Source: Elmis aenea (lineage: Eukaryota; Arthropoda; Insecta; Coleoptera; Elmidae). From it: a stretch of DNA of 64,000 nucleotides. The position numbers and the translations under genes were made by a program. The first letter of the stretch is position 1; every line of letters begins with the position of its first letter. Under the pieces are notes generated by a model that ran no database searches, was not told the origin of the DNA, and saw only the letters and a program-made list of their open reading frames with translations. The stretch spans positions 62,001-126,000 of the forward strand of contig CANTFG010000261.1 of NCBI GenBank assembly GCA_947652605.1, in the 5' to 3' direction. This document shows, piece by piece, positions 52,134-64,000 of the stretch.

Positions 52134-55100
52134 ATACATATGTTCCTTGTGCGACTATTTCGAAACAATTTCAATTATTGATTTGTATATGACAGGAACA
52201 GTTTATCCATCGCCTCTTTACATGAATACAATTGTTTTGCATATGTCTTTCAATGAGCTGGTTTTAATTTTTAATAATTTCCTAAAAATACCGTGCATTA
52301 GTTAATACATATGTTCCTTGTGCGACTATTTCGAAACAATTTCAATTATTGATTTGTATATGACAGGAACAGTTTATCCATCGCCTCTTTACATGAATAC
52401 AATTGTTTTGCATATGTCTTTCAATGAGCTGGTTTTAATTTTTAATAATTTCCTAAAAATACCGTGCTTTAGTTAATACATATGTTCCTTGAGCGACTAT
52501 TTCGAAACAATTTTAATTATTGATTTGTATATCACAGGAACAGTTTATCCATCGCCTCTTTACATGAATACAATTGTTTTGCATATGTCTTTCAATGAGC
52601 TGGTTTTAATTTTTAATAATTTCCTAAAAATACCGTGCTTTAGTTAATACATATGTTCCTTGAGCGACTATTTCGAAACAATTTTAATTATTGATTTGTA
52701 TATCACAGGAACAGTTTATCCATCGCCTCTTTACATGAATACAATTGTTTTGCATATGTCTTTCAATGAGCTGGTTTTAATTTTTAATAATTTCCTAAAA
52801 ATACCGTGCTTTAGTTAATACATATGTTCCTTGAGCGACTATTTCTAAACAATTTTAATTATTGATTTGTATATGACAGGAACAGTTTATCCATTGCCTC
52901 TTTACATGAATACAATTGTTTTGCATATGTCTTTCAATGAGCTGGTTTTAATTTTTAATAGTTTCCTAAAAATACCGTGCTTTAGTTAATACATATGTTC
53001 CTTGAGCGACTATTTCTAAACAATTTTAATTATTGATTTGTATATCACAGGAACAGTTTATCCATCGCCTCTTTACATGAATAAAATTGTTTTGCATATG
53101 TCTTTTAATAAGCTGGTTTTAATTTTTAATAATTTCCTAAAAATACCGTGCTTTAGTTAATACATATGTTCCTTGAGCGACTATTTCGAAACAATTTTAA
53201 TTATTGATTTGTATATCACAGGAACAGTTTATCCATCGCCTCTTTACATGAATACAATTGTTTTGCATATGTCTTTCAATGAGCTGGTTTTAATTTTTAA
53301 TAATTTCCTAAAAATTCCGTGCTTTAGTTAATACATATGTTCCTTGAGCGACTATTTCTGAACAATTTTAATTATTGATTTGTATATCACAGAAACAGTT
53401 TATCCATCGCCTCTTTACAGGAATACAATTGTTTTGCATATGTTTTTCAATGAGCTGGTTTTAATTTTTAATAATTTCCTAAAAATACCGTGCTTTAGTT
53501 AATACATATGTTCCTTGAGCGACTATTTCTGAACAATTTTAATTATTGATTTGTATATCACAGAAACAGTTTATCCATCGCCTCTTTACATGAATACAAT
53601 TGTTTTGCATATGTCTTTCAAAAAGCTGGTTTTAATTTTTACTAATTTCCTAAAAATACCGTGCTTTAGTTAATACATATGTTCCTTGTGCGACTATTTC
53701 GAAACAATTTCAATTATTGATTTGTATATGACAGGAACAGTTTATCCATCGCCTTTTTACATGAATAAAATTGTTTTGCATATGTCTTTCAATGAGCTGG
53801 TTTTAATTTTTAATAATTTCCTAAAAATACCGTGCTTTAGTTAATACATATGTTCCTTGTGCGACTATTTTGAAACAATTTCAATTATTGATTTGTATAT
53901 GACAGGAACAGTTTATCCATCGCTTCTTTACATGAATACAATTGTTTTGCATATGTCTTTCAATGAGCTGGTTTTATTATTTAATAATTTCCTAAAAATA
54001 CCGTGCTTTAGTTAATACATATGTTCCTTGAGCGACTATTTCTAAACAATTTTAATTATTGATTTGTATATCACAGAAACAGTTTATCCATCGCCTCTTT
54101 ACATGAATACAATTGTTTTGCATATGTCTTTCAATGAGCTGGTATTAATTTTTAATAATTTCCTAAAAATACCGTGCTTTAGTTAATACATATGTTCCTT
54201 GAGCGACTATTTCGAAACAATTTCAATTATTGATTTGTATATGACAGGAACAGTTTATCCATCGCCTCTTTACATGAATACAATTGTTTTGCATATGTGT
54301 TTCAATGAGCTGGTTTTAATTTTTAATAATTTCCTAAAAATACCGTGCTTTAGTTAATACATATGTTCCTTGAGCGACTATTTCTAAACAATTTTAATTA
54401 TTGATTTGTATATCACAGGAACAGTTTATCCATCGCCTCTTTACAGGAATACAATTGTTTTGCATATGTCTTTCAATGAGCTGGTTTTAATTTTTAATAA
54501 TTTCCTAAAAATACCGTGCTTTAGTTAATACATATGTTCCTTGAGCGACTATTTCTAAACAATTTTAATTATTGATTTGTATATGACAGGAACAGTTTAT
54601 CCATTGCCTCTTTACATGAATACAATTGTTTTGCATATGTCTTTCAATGAGCTGGTTTTAATTTTTAATAATTTCCTAAAAATACCGTGCTTTAGTTAAT
54701 ACATATGTTCCTTGAGCGACTATTTCTAAACAATTTTAATTATTGATTTGTATATCACAGGAACAGTTTATCCATCGCCTCTTTACATGAATAAAATTGT
54801 TTTGCATATGTCTTTCAATGAGCTGGTTTTAATTTTTAATAATTTCCTAAAAATACCGTGCTTTAGTTAATACATATGTTCCTTGAGCGACTATTTCGAA
54901 ACAATTTTAATTATTGATTTGTATGTATATCACAGGAACAGTTTATCCATCGCCTCTTTACATGAATACAATTGTTTTGCATATGTCTTTCAATGAGCTG
55001 GTTTTAATTTTTAATAATTTCCTAAAAATACCGTGCTTTAGTTAATACATATGTTCCTTGAGCGACTATTTCTAAACAATTTTAATTATTGTTTTGTATA

Positions 55101-58100
55101 TGACAGGAACAGTTTATCCATTGCCTCTTTACATGAATACAATTGTTTTGCATATGTCTTTCAATGAGCTGGTTTTAATTTTTAATAATTTCCAAAAAAT
55201 ACCGTGCTTTAGTTAATACATATGTTCCTTGAGCGACTATTTCTAAACAATTTTAATTATTGATTTGTATATCACAGGAACAGTTTATCCATCGCCTCTT
55301 TACATGAATAAAATTGTTTTGCATATGTCTTTCAATGAGCTGGTTTTAATTTTTAATAATTTCCTAAAAATACCGTGCTTTAGTTAATACATATGTTCCT
55401 TGAGCGACTATTTCGAAACAATTTTAATTATTGATTTGTATATCACAGGAACAGTTTATCCATCGCCTCTTTACATGAATACAATTGTTTTGCATATGTC
55501 TTTCAATGAGCTGGTTTTAATTTTTAATAATTTCCTAAAAATACCGTGCTTTAGTTAATACATATGTTCCTTGAGCGACTATTTCTGAACAATTTTAATT
55601 ATTGATTTGTATGTCACAGAAACAGTTTATCCATCGCCTCTTTACATGAATACAATTGTTTTGCATATGTCTTTCAATGAGCTGGTATTAATTTTTAATA
55701 ATTTCCTAAAAATACCGTGCTTTAGTTAATACATATGTTCCTTGAGCGACTATTTCTAAACAATTTTAATTATTGATTTGTATATCACAGGAACAGTTTA
55801 TCCATCGCCTCTTTACATGAATACAATTGTTTTGCATATGTCTTTCAATGAGCTGGTATTAATTTTTAATAATTTCCTAAAAATACCGTGCTTTAGTTAA
55901 TACATATGTTCCTTGAGCGACTATTTCTAAACAATTTTAATTATTGATTTGTATATCACAGGAACAGTTTATCCATCGCCTCTTTACAGGAATACAATTG
56001 TTTTGCATATGTCTTTCAATGAGCTGGTTTTAATTTTTAATAATTTCCTAAAAATACCGTGCTTTAGTTAATACATATGTTCCTTGAGCGACTATTTCGA
56101 AACAATTTTAATTATTGATTTGTATATCACAGGAACAGTTTATTTATCGCCTCTTTACAGGAATACAATTGTTTTGCATATGTCTTTCAATGAGCTGGTT
56201 TTAATTTTTAATAATTTCCTAAAAATACCGTGCATTAGTTAATACATATGTTCCTTGTGCGACTATATCGAAACAATTTCAATTATTGATTTGTATATCA
56301 CAGGAACAGTTTATCTATCGCCTCTTTACATGAATACAATTGTTTTGCATATGTCTTTCAATGAGCTGGTTTTAATTTTTAATAATTTCCTAAAAATACC
56401 GTGCATTAGTTAATACATATGTTCCTTGAGCGACTATTTCGAAACAATTTTAATTATTGATTTGTATATCACAGGAACAGTTTATCCATCGCCTCTTTAC
56501 ATGAATACAATTGTTTTGCATATGTCTTTCAATGAGCTGGTTTTAATTTTTAATAATTTCCTAAAAATACCGTGCTTTAGTTAATACATATGTTCCTTGA
56601 GCGACTATTTCTAAACAATTTTAATTATTGATTTGTATATGACAGGAACAGTATATCCATCGCCTCTTTACATGAATACAATTGTTTTGCATATGTCTTT
56701 CAATGAGCTGGTTTTAATTTTTAATAATTTCCTAAAAATACCGTGCTTTAGTTAATACATATGTTCCTTGAGCGACTATTTCGAAACAATTTTAATTATT
56801 GATTTGTATATCACAGGAACAGTTTATTTATCGCCTCTTTACATGAATACAATTGTTTTGCATATGTCTTTCAATGAGCTGGTTTTAATTTTTAATAATT
56901 TCTTAAAAATACCGTGCTTTAGTTAATACATATGTTCCTTGAGCGACTATTTCGAAACAATTTTAATTATTGATTTGTATATTACAGAAACAGTTTATCC
57001 ATCGCCTCTTTACAGGAATACAATTGTTTTGCATATGTCTTTCAATGAGCTGGTTTTAATTTTTAATAATTTCCTAAAAATACCGTGCTTTAGTTAATAC
57101 ATATGTTCCTTGAGCGACTATTTCTAAACAATTTTAATTATTGATTTGTATATCACAGGAACAGTTTATCCATCGCCTCTTTACAGGAATACAATTGTTT
57201 TGCATATGTCTTTCAATGAGCTGGTTTTAATTTTTAATAATTTCCTAAAAATACCGTGCTTTAGTTAATACATATGTTCCTTGAGCGACTATTTCGAAAC
57301 AATTTTAATTATTGATTTGTATATCACAGGAACAGTTTATTTATCGCCTCTTTACAGGAATACAATTGTTTTGCATATGTCTTTCAATGAGCTGGTTTTA
57401 ATTTTTAATAATTTCCTAAAAATACCGTGCATTAGTTAATACATATGTTCCTTGTGCGACTATATCGAAACAATTTCAATTATTGATTTGTATATCACAG
57501 GAACAGTTTATCTATCGCCTCTTTACATGAATACAATTGTTTTGCATATGTCTTTCAATGAGCTGGTTTTAATTTTTAATAATTTCCTAAAAATACCGTG
57601 CATTAGTTAATACATATGTTCCTTGAGCGACTATTTCGAAACAATTTTAATTATTGATTTGTATATCACAGGAACAGTTTATCCATCGCCTCTTTACATG
57701 AATACAATTGTTTTGCATATGTCTTTCAATGAGCTGGTTTTAATTTTTAATAATTTCCTAAAAATACCGTGCTTTAGTTAATACATATGTTCCTTGAGCG
57801 ACTATTTCTAAACAATTTTAATTATTGATTTGTATATGACAGGAACAGTATATCCATCGCCTCTTTACATGAATACAATTGTTTTGCATATGTCTTTCAA
57901 TGAGCTGGTTTTAATTTTTAATAATTTCCTAAAAATACCGTGCTTTAGTTAATACATATGTTCCTTGAGCGACTATTTCGAAACAATTTTAATTATTGAT
58001 TTGTATATCACAGGAACAGTTTATTTATCGCCTCTTTACATGAATACAATTGTTTTGCATATGTCTTTCAATGAGCTGGTTTTAATTTTTAATAATTTCC

Positions 58101-59494
58101 TAAAAATACCGTGCTTTAGTTAATACATATGTTCCTTGAGCGACTATTTCGAAACAATTTTAATTATTGATTTGTATATTACAGAAACAGTTTATCCATC
58201 GCCTCTTTACAGGAATACAATTGTTTTGCATATGTCTTTCAATGAGCTGGTTTTAATTTTTAATAATTTCCTAAAAATACCGTGCTTTAGTTAATACATA
58301 TGTTCCTTGAGCGACTATTTCTAAACAATTTTAATTATTGATTTGTATATGACAGGAACAGTTTATCCATTGCCTCTTTACATGAATACAATTGTTTTGC
58401 ATATGTCTTTCAATGAGCTGGTTTTAATTTTTAATAATTTCCTAAAAATACCGTGCTTTAGTTAATACATATGTTCCTTGAGCGACTATTTCTAAACAAT
58501 TTTAATTATTGATTTGTATATCACAGGAACAGTTTATCCATCGCCTCTTTACATGAATAAAATTGTTTTGCATATGTCTTTCAATGAGCTGGTTTTAATT
58601 TTTAATAATTTCCTAAAAATACCGTGCTTTAGTTAATACATATGTTCCTTGAGCGACTATTTCGAAACAATTTTAATTATTGATTTGTATATCACAGGAA
58701 CAGTTTATCCATCGCCTCTTTACATGAATACAATTGTTTTGCATATGTCTTTCAATGAGCTGGTTTTAATTTTTAATAATTTCCTAAAAATACCGTGCTT
58801 TAGTTAATACATATGTTCCTTGAGCGACTATTTCTGAACAATTTTAATTATTGATTTGTATGTCACAGAAACAGTTTATCCATCGCCTCTTTACATGAAT
58901 ACAATTGTTTTGCATATGTCTTTCAATGAGCTGGTATTAATTTTTAATAATTTCCTAAAAATACCGTGCTTTAGTTAATACATATGTTCCTTGAGCGACT
59001 ATTTCTAAACAATTTTAATTATTGATTTGTATATCACAGGAACAGTTTATCCATCGCCTCTTTACAGGAATACAATTGTTTTGCATATGTCTTTCAATGA
59101 GCTGGTTTTAATTTTTAATAATTTCCTAAAAATACCGTGCTTTAGTTAATACATATGTTCCTTGAGCGACTATTTCTAAACAATTTTAATTATTGATTTG
59201 TATATCACAGGAACAGTTTATCCATCGCCTCTTTACAGGAATACAATTGTTTTGCATATGTCTTTCAATGAGCTGGTTTTAATTTTTAATAATTTCCTAA
59301 AAATACCGTGCATTAGTTAATACATATGTTCTTTGAGCGACTATTTCTGAACAATTTTAATTATTGATTTGTATGTATATCACAGGAACAGTTTATCCAT
59401 CGCCTCTTTACATGAATACAATTGTTTTGCATATGTCTTTCAATGAGCTGGTTTTAATTTTTAATAATTTCCTAAAAATACCGTGCTTTAGTTA
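52134..59494. repeat. Long unit C, 7361 bp, 43 monomers
   Basis: Direct tandem copy of unit B without the 668-bp element and with one additional 7-mer. The arithmetic closes: 6834 - 670 + 1197 = 7361. It ends with the same 4-bp-duplication monomer (59372) that ends B (52011) and that precedes A (39701). After 59494 the next monomers no longer follow the start of the unit. Confidence 0.92.
55900..58293. repeat. 7-mer tandem duplication within unit C, 2 x 1197 bp
   Basis: Units 55900-57096 and 57097-58293 share the order caggaat, tttatcg with caggaat/gcattag, gactatatcg with tctatcg, cgaaac, agtatatcc, tttatcg, and tattacagaaac. The marker gactatatcg occurs at 56261 and 57458, exactly 7 x 171 bp apart. 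Unit B has this series once, so the duplication is private to C. A private T (tttcttaaaaat near 56892) distinguishes the first copy. Confidence 0.93.
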
Positions 59495-61717
59495 ATACAT
59501 ATGTTCCTTGTGCGACTATTTCGAAACAATTTCAATTATTGATTTGTATATCACAGGAACAGTTTATCTATCGCCTCTTTACATGAATACAATTGTTTTG
59601 CATATGTCTTTCAATGAGCTGGTTTTAATTTTTAATAATTTCCTAAAAATACCGTGCTTTAGTTAATACATATGTTCCTTGAGCGACTATTTCTAAACAA
59701 TTTTAATTATTGATTTGTATATGACAGGAACAGTATATCCATCGCCTCTTTACATGAATACAATTGTTTTGCATATGTCTTTCAATGAGCTGGTTTTAAT
59801 TTTTAATAATTTCCTAAAAATACCGTGCTTTAGTTAATACATATGTTCCTTGAGCGACTATTTCTGAACAATTTTAATTATTGATTTGTATATGACAGGA
59901 ACAGTATATCCATCGCCTCTTTACATGAATACAATTGTTTTGCATATGTCTTTCAATGAGCTGGTTTTAATTTTTAATAATTTCCTAAAAATACCGTGCT
60001 TTAGTTAATACATATGTTCCTTGAGCGACTATTTCGAAACAATTTTAATTATTGATTTGTATATCACAGGAACAGTTTATTTATCGCCTCTTTACATGAA
60101 TACAATTGTTTTGCATATGTCTTTCAATGAGCTGGTTTTAATTTTTAATAATTTCCTAAAAATACCGTGCTTTAGTTAATACATATGTTCCTTGAGCGAC
60201 TATTTCGAAACAATTTTAATTATTGATTTGTATATCACAGGAACAGTTTATCCATCGCCTCTTTACATGAATACAATTGTTTTGCATATGTCTTTCAATG
60301 AGCTGGTTTTAATTTTTAATAATTTCCTAAAAATACCGTGCATTAGTTAATACATATGTTCCTTGTGCGACTATTTCGAAACAATTTCAATTATTGATTT
60401 GTATATCACAGGAACAGTTTATCTATCGCCTCTTTACATGAATACAATTGTTTTGCATATGTCTTTCAATGAGCTGGTTTTAATTTTTAATAATTTCCTA
60501 AAAATACCGTGCTTTAGTTAATACATATGTTCCTTGAGCGACTATTTCGAAACAATTTTAATTATTGATTTGTATATGACAGGAACAGTTTATCCATCGC
60601 CTCTTTACATGAATACAATTGTTTTGCATATGTCTTTCAATGAGCTGGTTTTAATTTTTAATAATTTCCTAAAAATACCGTGCATTAGTTAATACATATG
60701 TTCCTTGTGCGACTATTTCGAAACAATTTCAATTATTGATTTGTATATCACAGGAACAGTTTATCTATCGCCTCTTTACATGAATACAATTGTTTTGCAT
60801 ATGTCTTTCAATGAGCTGGTTTTAATTTTTAATAATTTCCTAAAAATACCGTGCTTTAGTTAATACATATGTTCCTTGAGCGACTATTTCTAAACAATTT
60901 TAATTATTGATTTGTATATGACAGGAACAGTATATCCATCGCCTCTTTACATGAATACAATTGTTTTGCATATGTCTTTCAATGAGCTGGTTTTAATTTT
61001 TAATAATTTCCTAAAAATACCGTGCTTTAGTTAATACATATGTTCCTTGAGCGACTATTTCGAAACAATTTTAATTATTGATTTGTATATCACAGGAACA
61101 GTTTATTTATCGCCTCTTTACATGAATACAATTGTTTTGCATATGTCTTTCAATGAGCTGGTTTTAATTTTTAATAATTTCCTAAAAATACCGTGCATTA
61201 GTTAATACATATGTTCCTTGTGCGACTATTTCGAAACAATTTCAATTATTGATTTGTATATCACAGGAACAGTTTATCTATCGCCTCTTTACATGAATAC
61301 AATTGTTTTGCATATGTCTTTCAATGAGCTGGTTTTAATTTTTAATAATTTCCTAAAAATACCGTGCTTTAGTTAATACATATGTTCCTTGAGCGACTAT
61401 TTCTAAACAATTTTAATTATTGATTTGTATATGACAGGAACAGTATATCCATCGCCTCTTTACATGAATACAATTGTTTTGCATATGTCTTTCAATGAGC
61501 TGGTTTTAATTTTTAATAATTTCCTAAAAATACCGTGCTTTAGTTAATACATATGTTCCTTGAGCGACTATTTCGAAACAATTTTAATTATTGATTTGTA
61601 TATCACAGAAACAGTTTATCCATCGCCTCTTTACAGGAATACAATTGTTTTGCATATGTCTTTCAATGAGCTGGTTTTAATTTTTAATAATTTCCTAAAA
61701 ATACCGTGCATTAGTTA

Positions 61718-61793
61718 ATACATATGTTCCTTGAGCGACTATTTCTGAACAATTTAAATTATTGATTTGTATATGACAGGAACAGTTTATCCC
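61718..61793. repeat. Truncated monomer, 76 bp, third occurrence
   Basis: Same 95-bp loss and same junction as at 26489 and 27249 but with tccctcgc in place of tccatcgc. It is followed by a monomer carrying cattgcc, as are the other two. It probably shares origin with them and later changed one base. Confidence 0.9.
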
Positions 61794-64000
61794 TCGCATA
61801 TGTTCCTTGAGCGACTATTTCTAAACAATTTAAATTATTGATTTGTATATGACAGGAACAGTTTATCCATTGCCTCTTTACATGAATACAATTGTTTTGC
61901 ATAGGTCTTTCAATGAGCTGGTTTTAATTTTTAATAATTTCCTAAAAATACCGTGCTTTAGTTAATACATATGTTCCTTGAGCGACTATTTCGAAACAAT
62001 TTTAATTATTGATTTGTATATCACAGGAACAGTTTATCCATCGCCTCTTTACATGAATAAAATTGTTTTGCATATGTCTTTCAATGAGCTGGTTTTAATT
62101 TTTAATAATTTCCTAAAAATACCGTGCTTTAGTTAATACATATGTTCCTTGAGCGACTATTTCGAAACAATTTTAATTATTGATTTGTATATCACAGGAA
62201 CAGTTTATCCATCGCCTCTTTACATGAATACAATTGTTTTGCATATGTCTTTCAATGAGCTGGTTTTAATTTTTAATAATTTCCTAAAAATACCGTGCTT
62301 TAGTTAATACATATGTTCCTTGAGCGACTATTTCTGAACAATTTTAATTATTGATTTGTATGTCACAGAAACAGTTTATCCATCGCCTCTTTACAGGAAT
62401 ACAATTGTTTTGCATATGTCTTTCAATGAGCTGGTTTTAATTTTTAATAATTTCCTAAAAATACCGTGCTTTAGTTAATACATATGTTCCTTGAGCGACT
62501 ATTTCTAAAAAATTTTAATTATTGATTTGTATATGACAGGAACAGTTTATCCATCGCCTCTTTACATGAATACAATTGTTTTGCATATGTCTTTCAATGA
62601 GCTGGTTTTAATTTTTAATAATTTCCTAAAAATACCGTGCATTAGTTAATACATATGTTCCTTGTGCGACTATTTCGAAACAATTTCAATTATTGATTTG
62701 TATATCACAGGAACAGTTTATCTATCGCCTCTTTACATGAATACAATTGTTTTGCATATGTCTTTCAATGAGCTGGTTTTAATTTTTAATAATTTCCTAA
62801 AAATACCGTGCTTTAGTTAATACATATGTTCCTTGAGCGACTATTTCTGAACAATTTTAATTATTGATTTGTATATCACAGAAACAGTTTATCCATCGCC
62901 TCTTTACAGGAATACAATGGTTTTGCATATGTCTTTCAATGAGCTGGTTTTAATTTTTAATAATTTCCTAAAAATACCGTGCTTTAGTTAATACATATGT
63001 TCCTTGTGCGACTATTTCGAAACAATTTCAATTATTGATTTGTATATGACAAGAACAGTTTATCCATCGCCTCTTTACATGAATACAATTGTTTTGCATA
63101 TGTCTTTCAATGAGCTGGTTTTAATTTTTAATAATTTCCTAAAAATACCGTGCATTAGTTAATACATATGTTCCTTGTGCGACTATTTCGAAACAATTTC
63201 AATTATTGATTTGTATATCACAGGAACAGTTTATCTATCGCCTCTTTACATGAATACAATTGTTTTGCATATGTCTTTCAATGAGCTGGTTTTAATTTTT
63301 AATAATTTCCTAAAAATATTGTGCATTAGTTAATACATATGTTCCTTGAGCGACTATTTCGAAACAATTTTAATTATTGATTTGTATATCACAGGAACAG
63401 TTTATCCATCGCCTCTTTACATGAATACAATTGTTTTGCATATGTCTTTCAATGAGCTGGTTTTAATTTTTAATAATTTCCTAAAAATACCGTGCTTTAG
63501 TTAATACATATGTTCCTTGAGCGACTATTTCTAAACAATTTTAATTATTGATTTGTATATGACAGGAACAGTATATCCATCGCCTCTTTACATGAATACA
63601 ATTGTTTTGCATATGTCTTTCAATGAGCTGGTTTTAATTTTTAATAATTTCCTAAAAATACCGTGCTTTAGTTAATACATATGTTCCTTGAGCGACTATT
63701 TCGAAACAATTTTAATTATTGATTTGTATATCACAGGAACAGTTTATTTATCGCCTCTTTACATGAATACAATTGTTTTGCATATGTCTTTTAATGAGCT
63801 GGTTTTAATTTTTAATAATTTCCTAAAAATACCGTGCTTTAGTTAATACATTTGTTCCTTGAGCGACTATTTCTAAACAATTTTAATTATTGATTTGTAT
63901 ATGACAGGAACAGTTTATCCATCGCCTCTTTACATGAATACAATTGTTTTGCATATGTCTTTCAATGAGCTGGTTTTAATTTTTAATAATTTCCTAAAAA

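Larger units (their letters stand above)
50254..64000. repeat. 171-bp satellite array, right segment, to the window end
   Basis: Continuous satellite in the same orientation and phase. Length changes seen are three 4-bp-duplication monomers (52011, 54922, 59372) and one truncated monomer (61718-61793). The last monomer starts at 63846 and is cut by the window edge after 155 bp. The part from 59495 to 64000 lacks an obvious long period. It is a shuffle of gtgcg/tctatcg, agtatatcc, tttatcg and cgaaac monomers, and I see nothing else in it. Confidence 0.97.

Noticed and set aside
1..64000. CRISPR array
   Set aside because: Regular spacing suggests it at first glance, but the whole 171-bp unit is repeated and there are no unique spacers, no short repeat and no cas genes.
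1..64000. A tandemly repeated gene or repetitive protein
   Set aside because: 171 bp is 57 codons, so a frame could persist, but each monomer carries stops (tttagttaa and others) in the readable frames.

Overview
This window is one uninterrupted tandem satellite DNA array from a eukaryotic chromosome. It holds no protein-coding gene, no RNA gene and no bacterial or phage feature. The unit is an AT-rich monomer of 171 bp; the first copy has 50 G+C of 171, about 29%. All monomers point the same way, and the array runs off both ends of the window. After removing two inserted elements, the length resolves to 370 monomers plus a 155-bp partial one. That count includes three truncated 76-bp monomers, twelve monomers with the same 4-bp duplication, and seven small indels; with these the base count closes exactly. 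The DNA looks centromeric, pericentromeric or otherwise heterochromatic. The host cannot be named from sequence. An arthropod is a guess from the general look of an AT-rich satellite carrying short inverted-repeat transposons.

Layout. 1-17 kb: relatively heterogeneous monomers arranged in overlapping duplications of 2, 4/8, 13 and 16 monomers. A 140-bp perfect-palindrome element sits at 4098-4237, flanked by TTA. 17-35 kb: mixed 12-mer, 9-mer (1539 bp) and 760-bp duplications, the last carrying truncated monomers. 35-41 kb: a clear 13-mer higher-order repeat of 2227 bp, two full copies and a partial third. 39.8-59.5 kb: three consecutive very long units (A 5476 bp, B 6834 bp, C 7361 bp) that are rearranged copies of one another. 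Unit B alone carries a 668-bp inverted-repeat element at 49586-50253, flanked by TA. Unit C alone carries an extra 7-mer duplication of 1197 bp. 59.5-64 kb: shuffled monomers of the same types without a clear long period.

How it fits together. Every level is what unequal crossing-over and segmental amplification produce: many register shifts, each an integer number of monomers plus predictable 4-bp increments. The two transposon-like elements are the only non-satellite DNA. Both have intact empty sites in duplicated copies elsewhere in the window, so each inserted after the duplication that created its host block. I found no sign of a new gene system. The most useful observations are the datable order of duplications and insertions, the diagnostic-variant structure, and the placement of both insertions within about 12 bp of each other around the monomer boundary.
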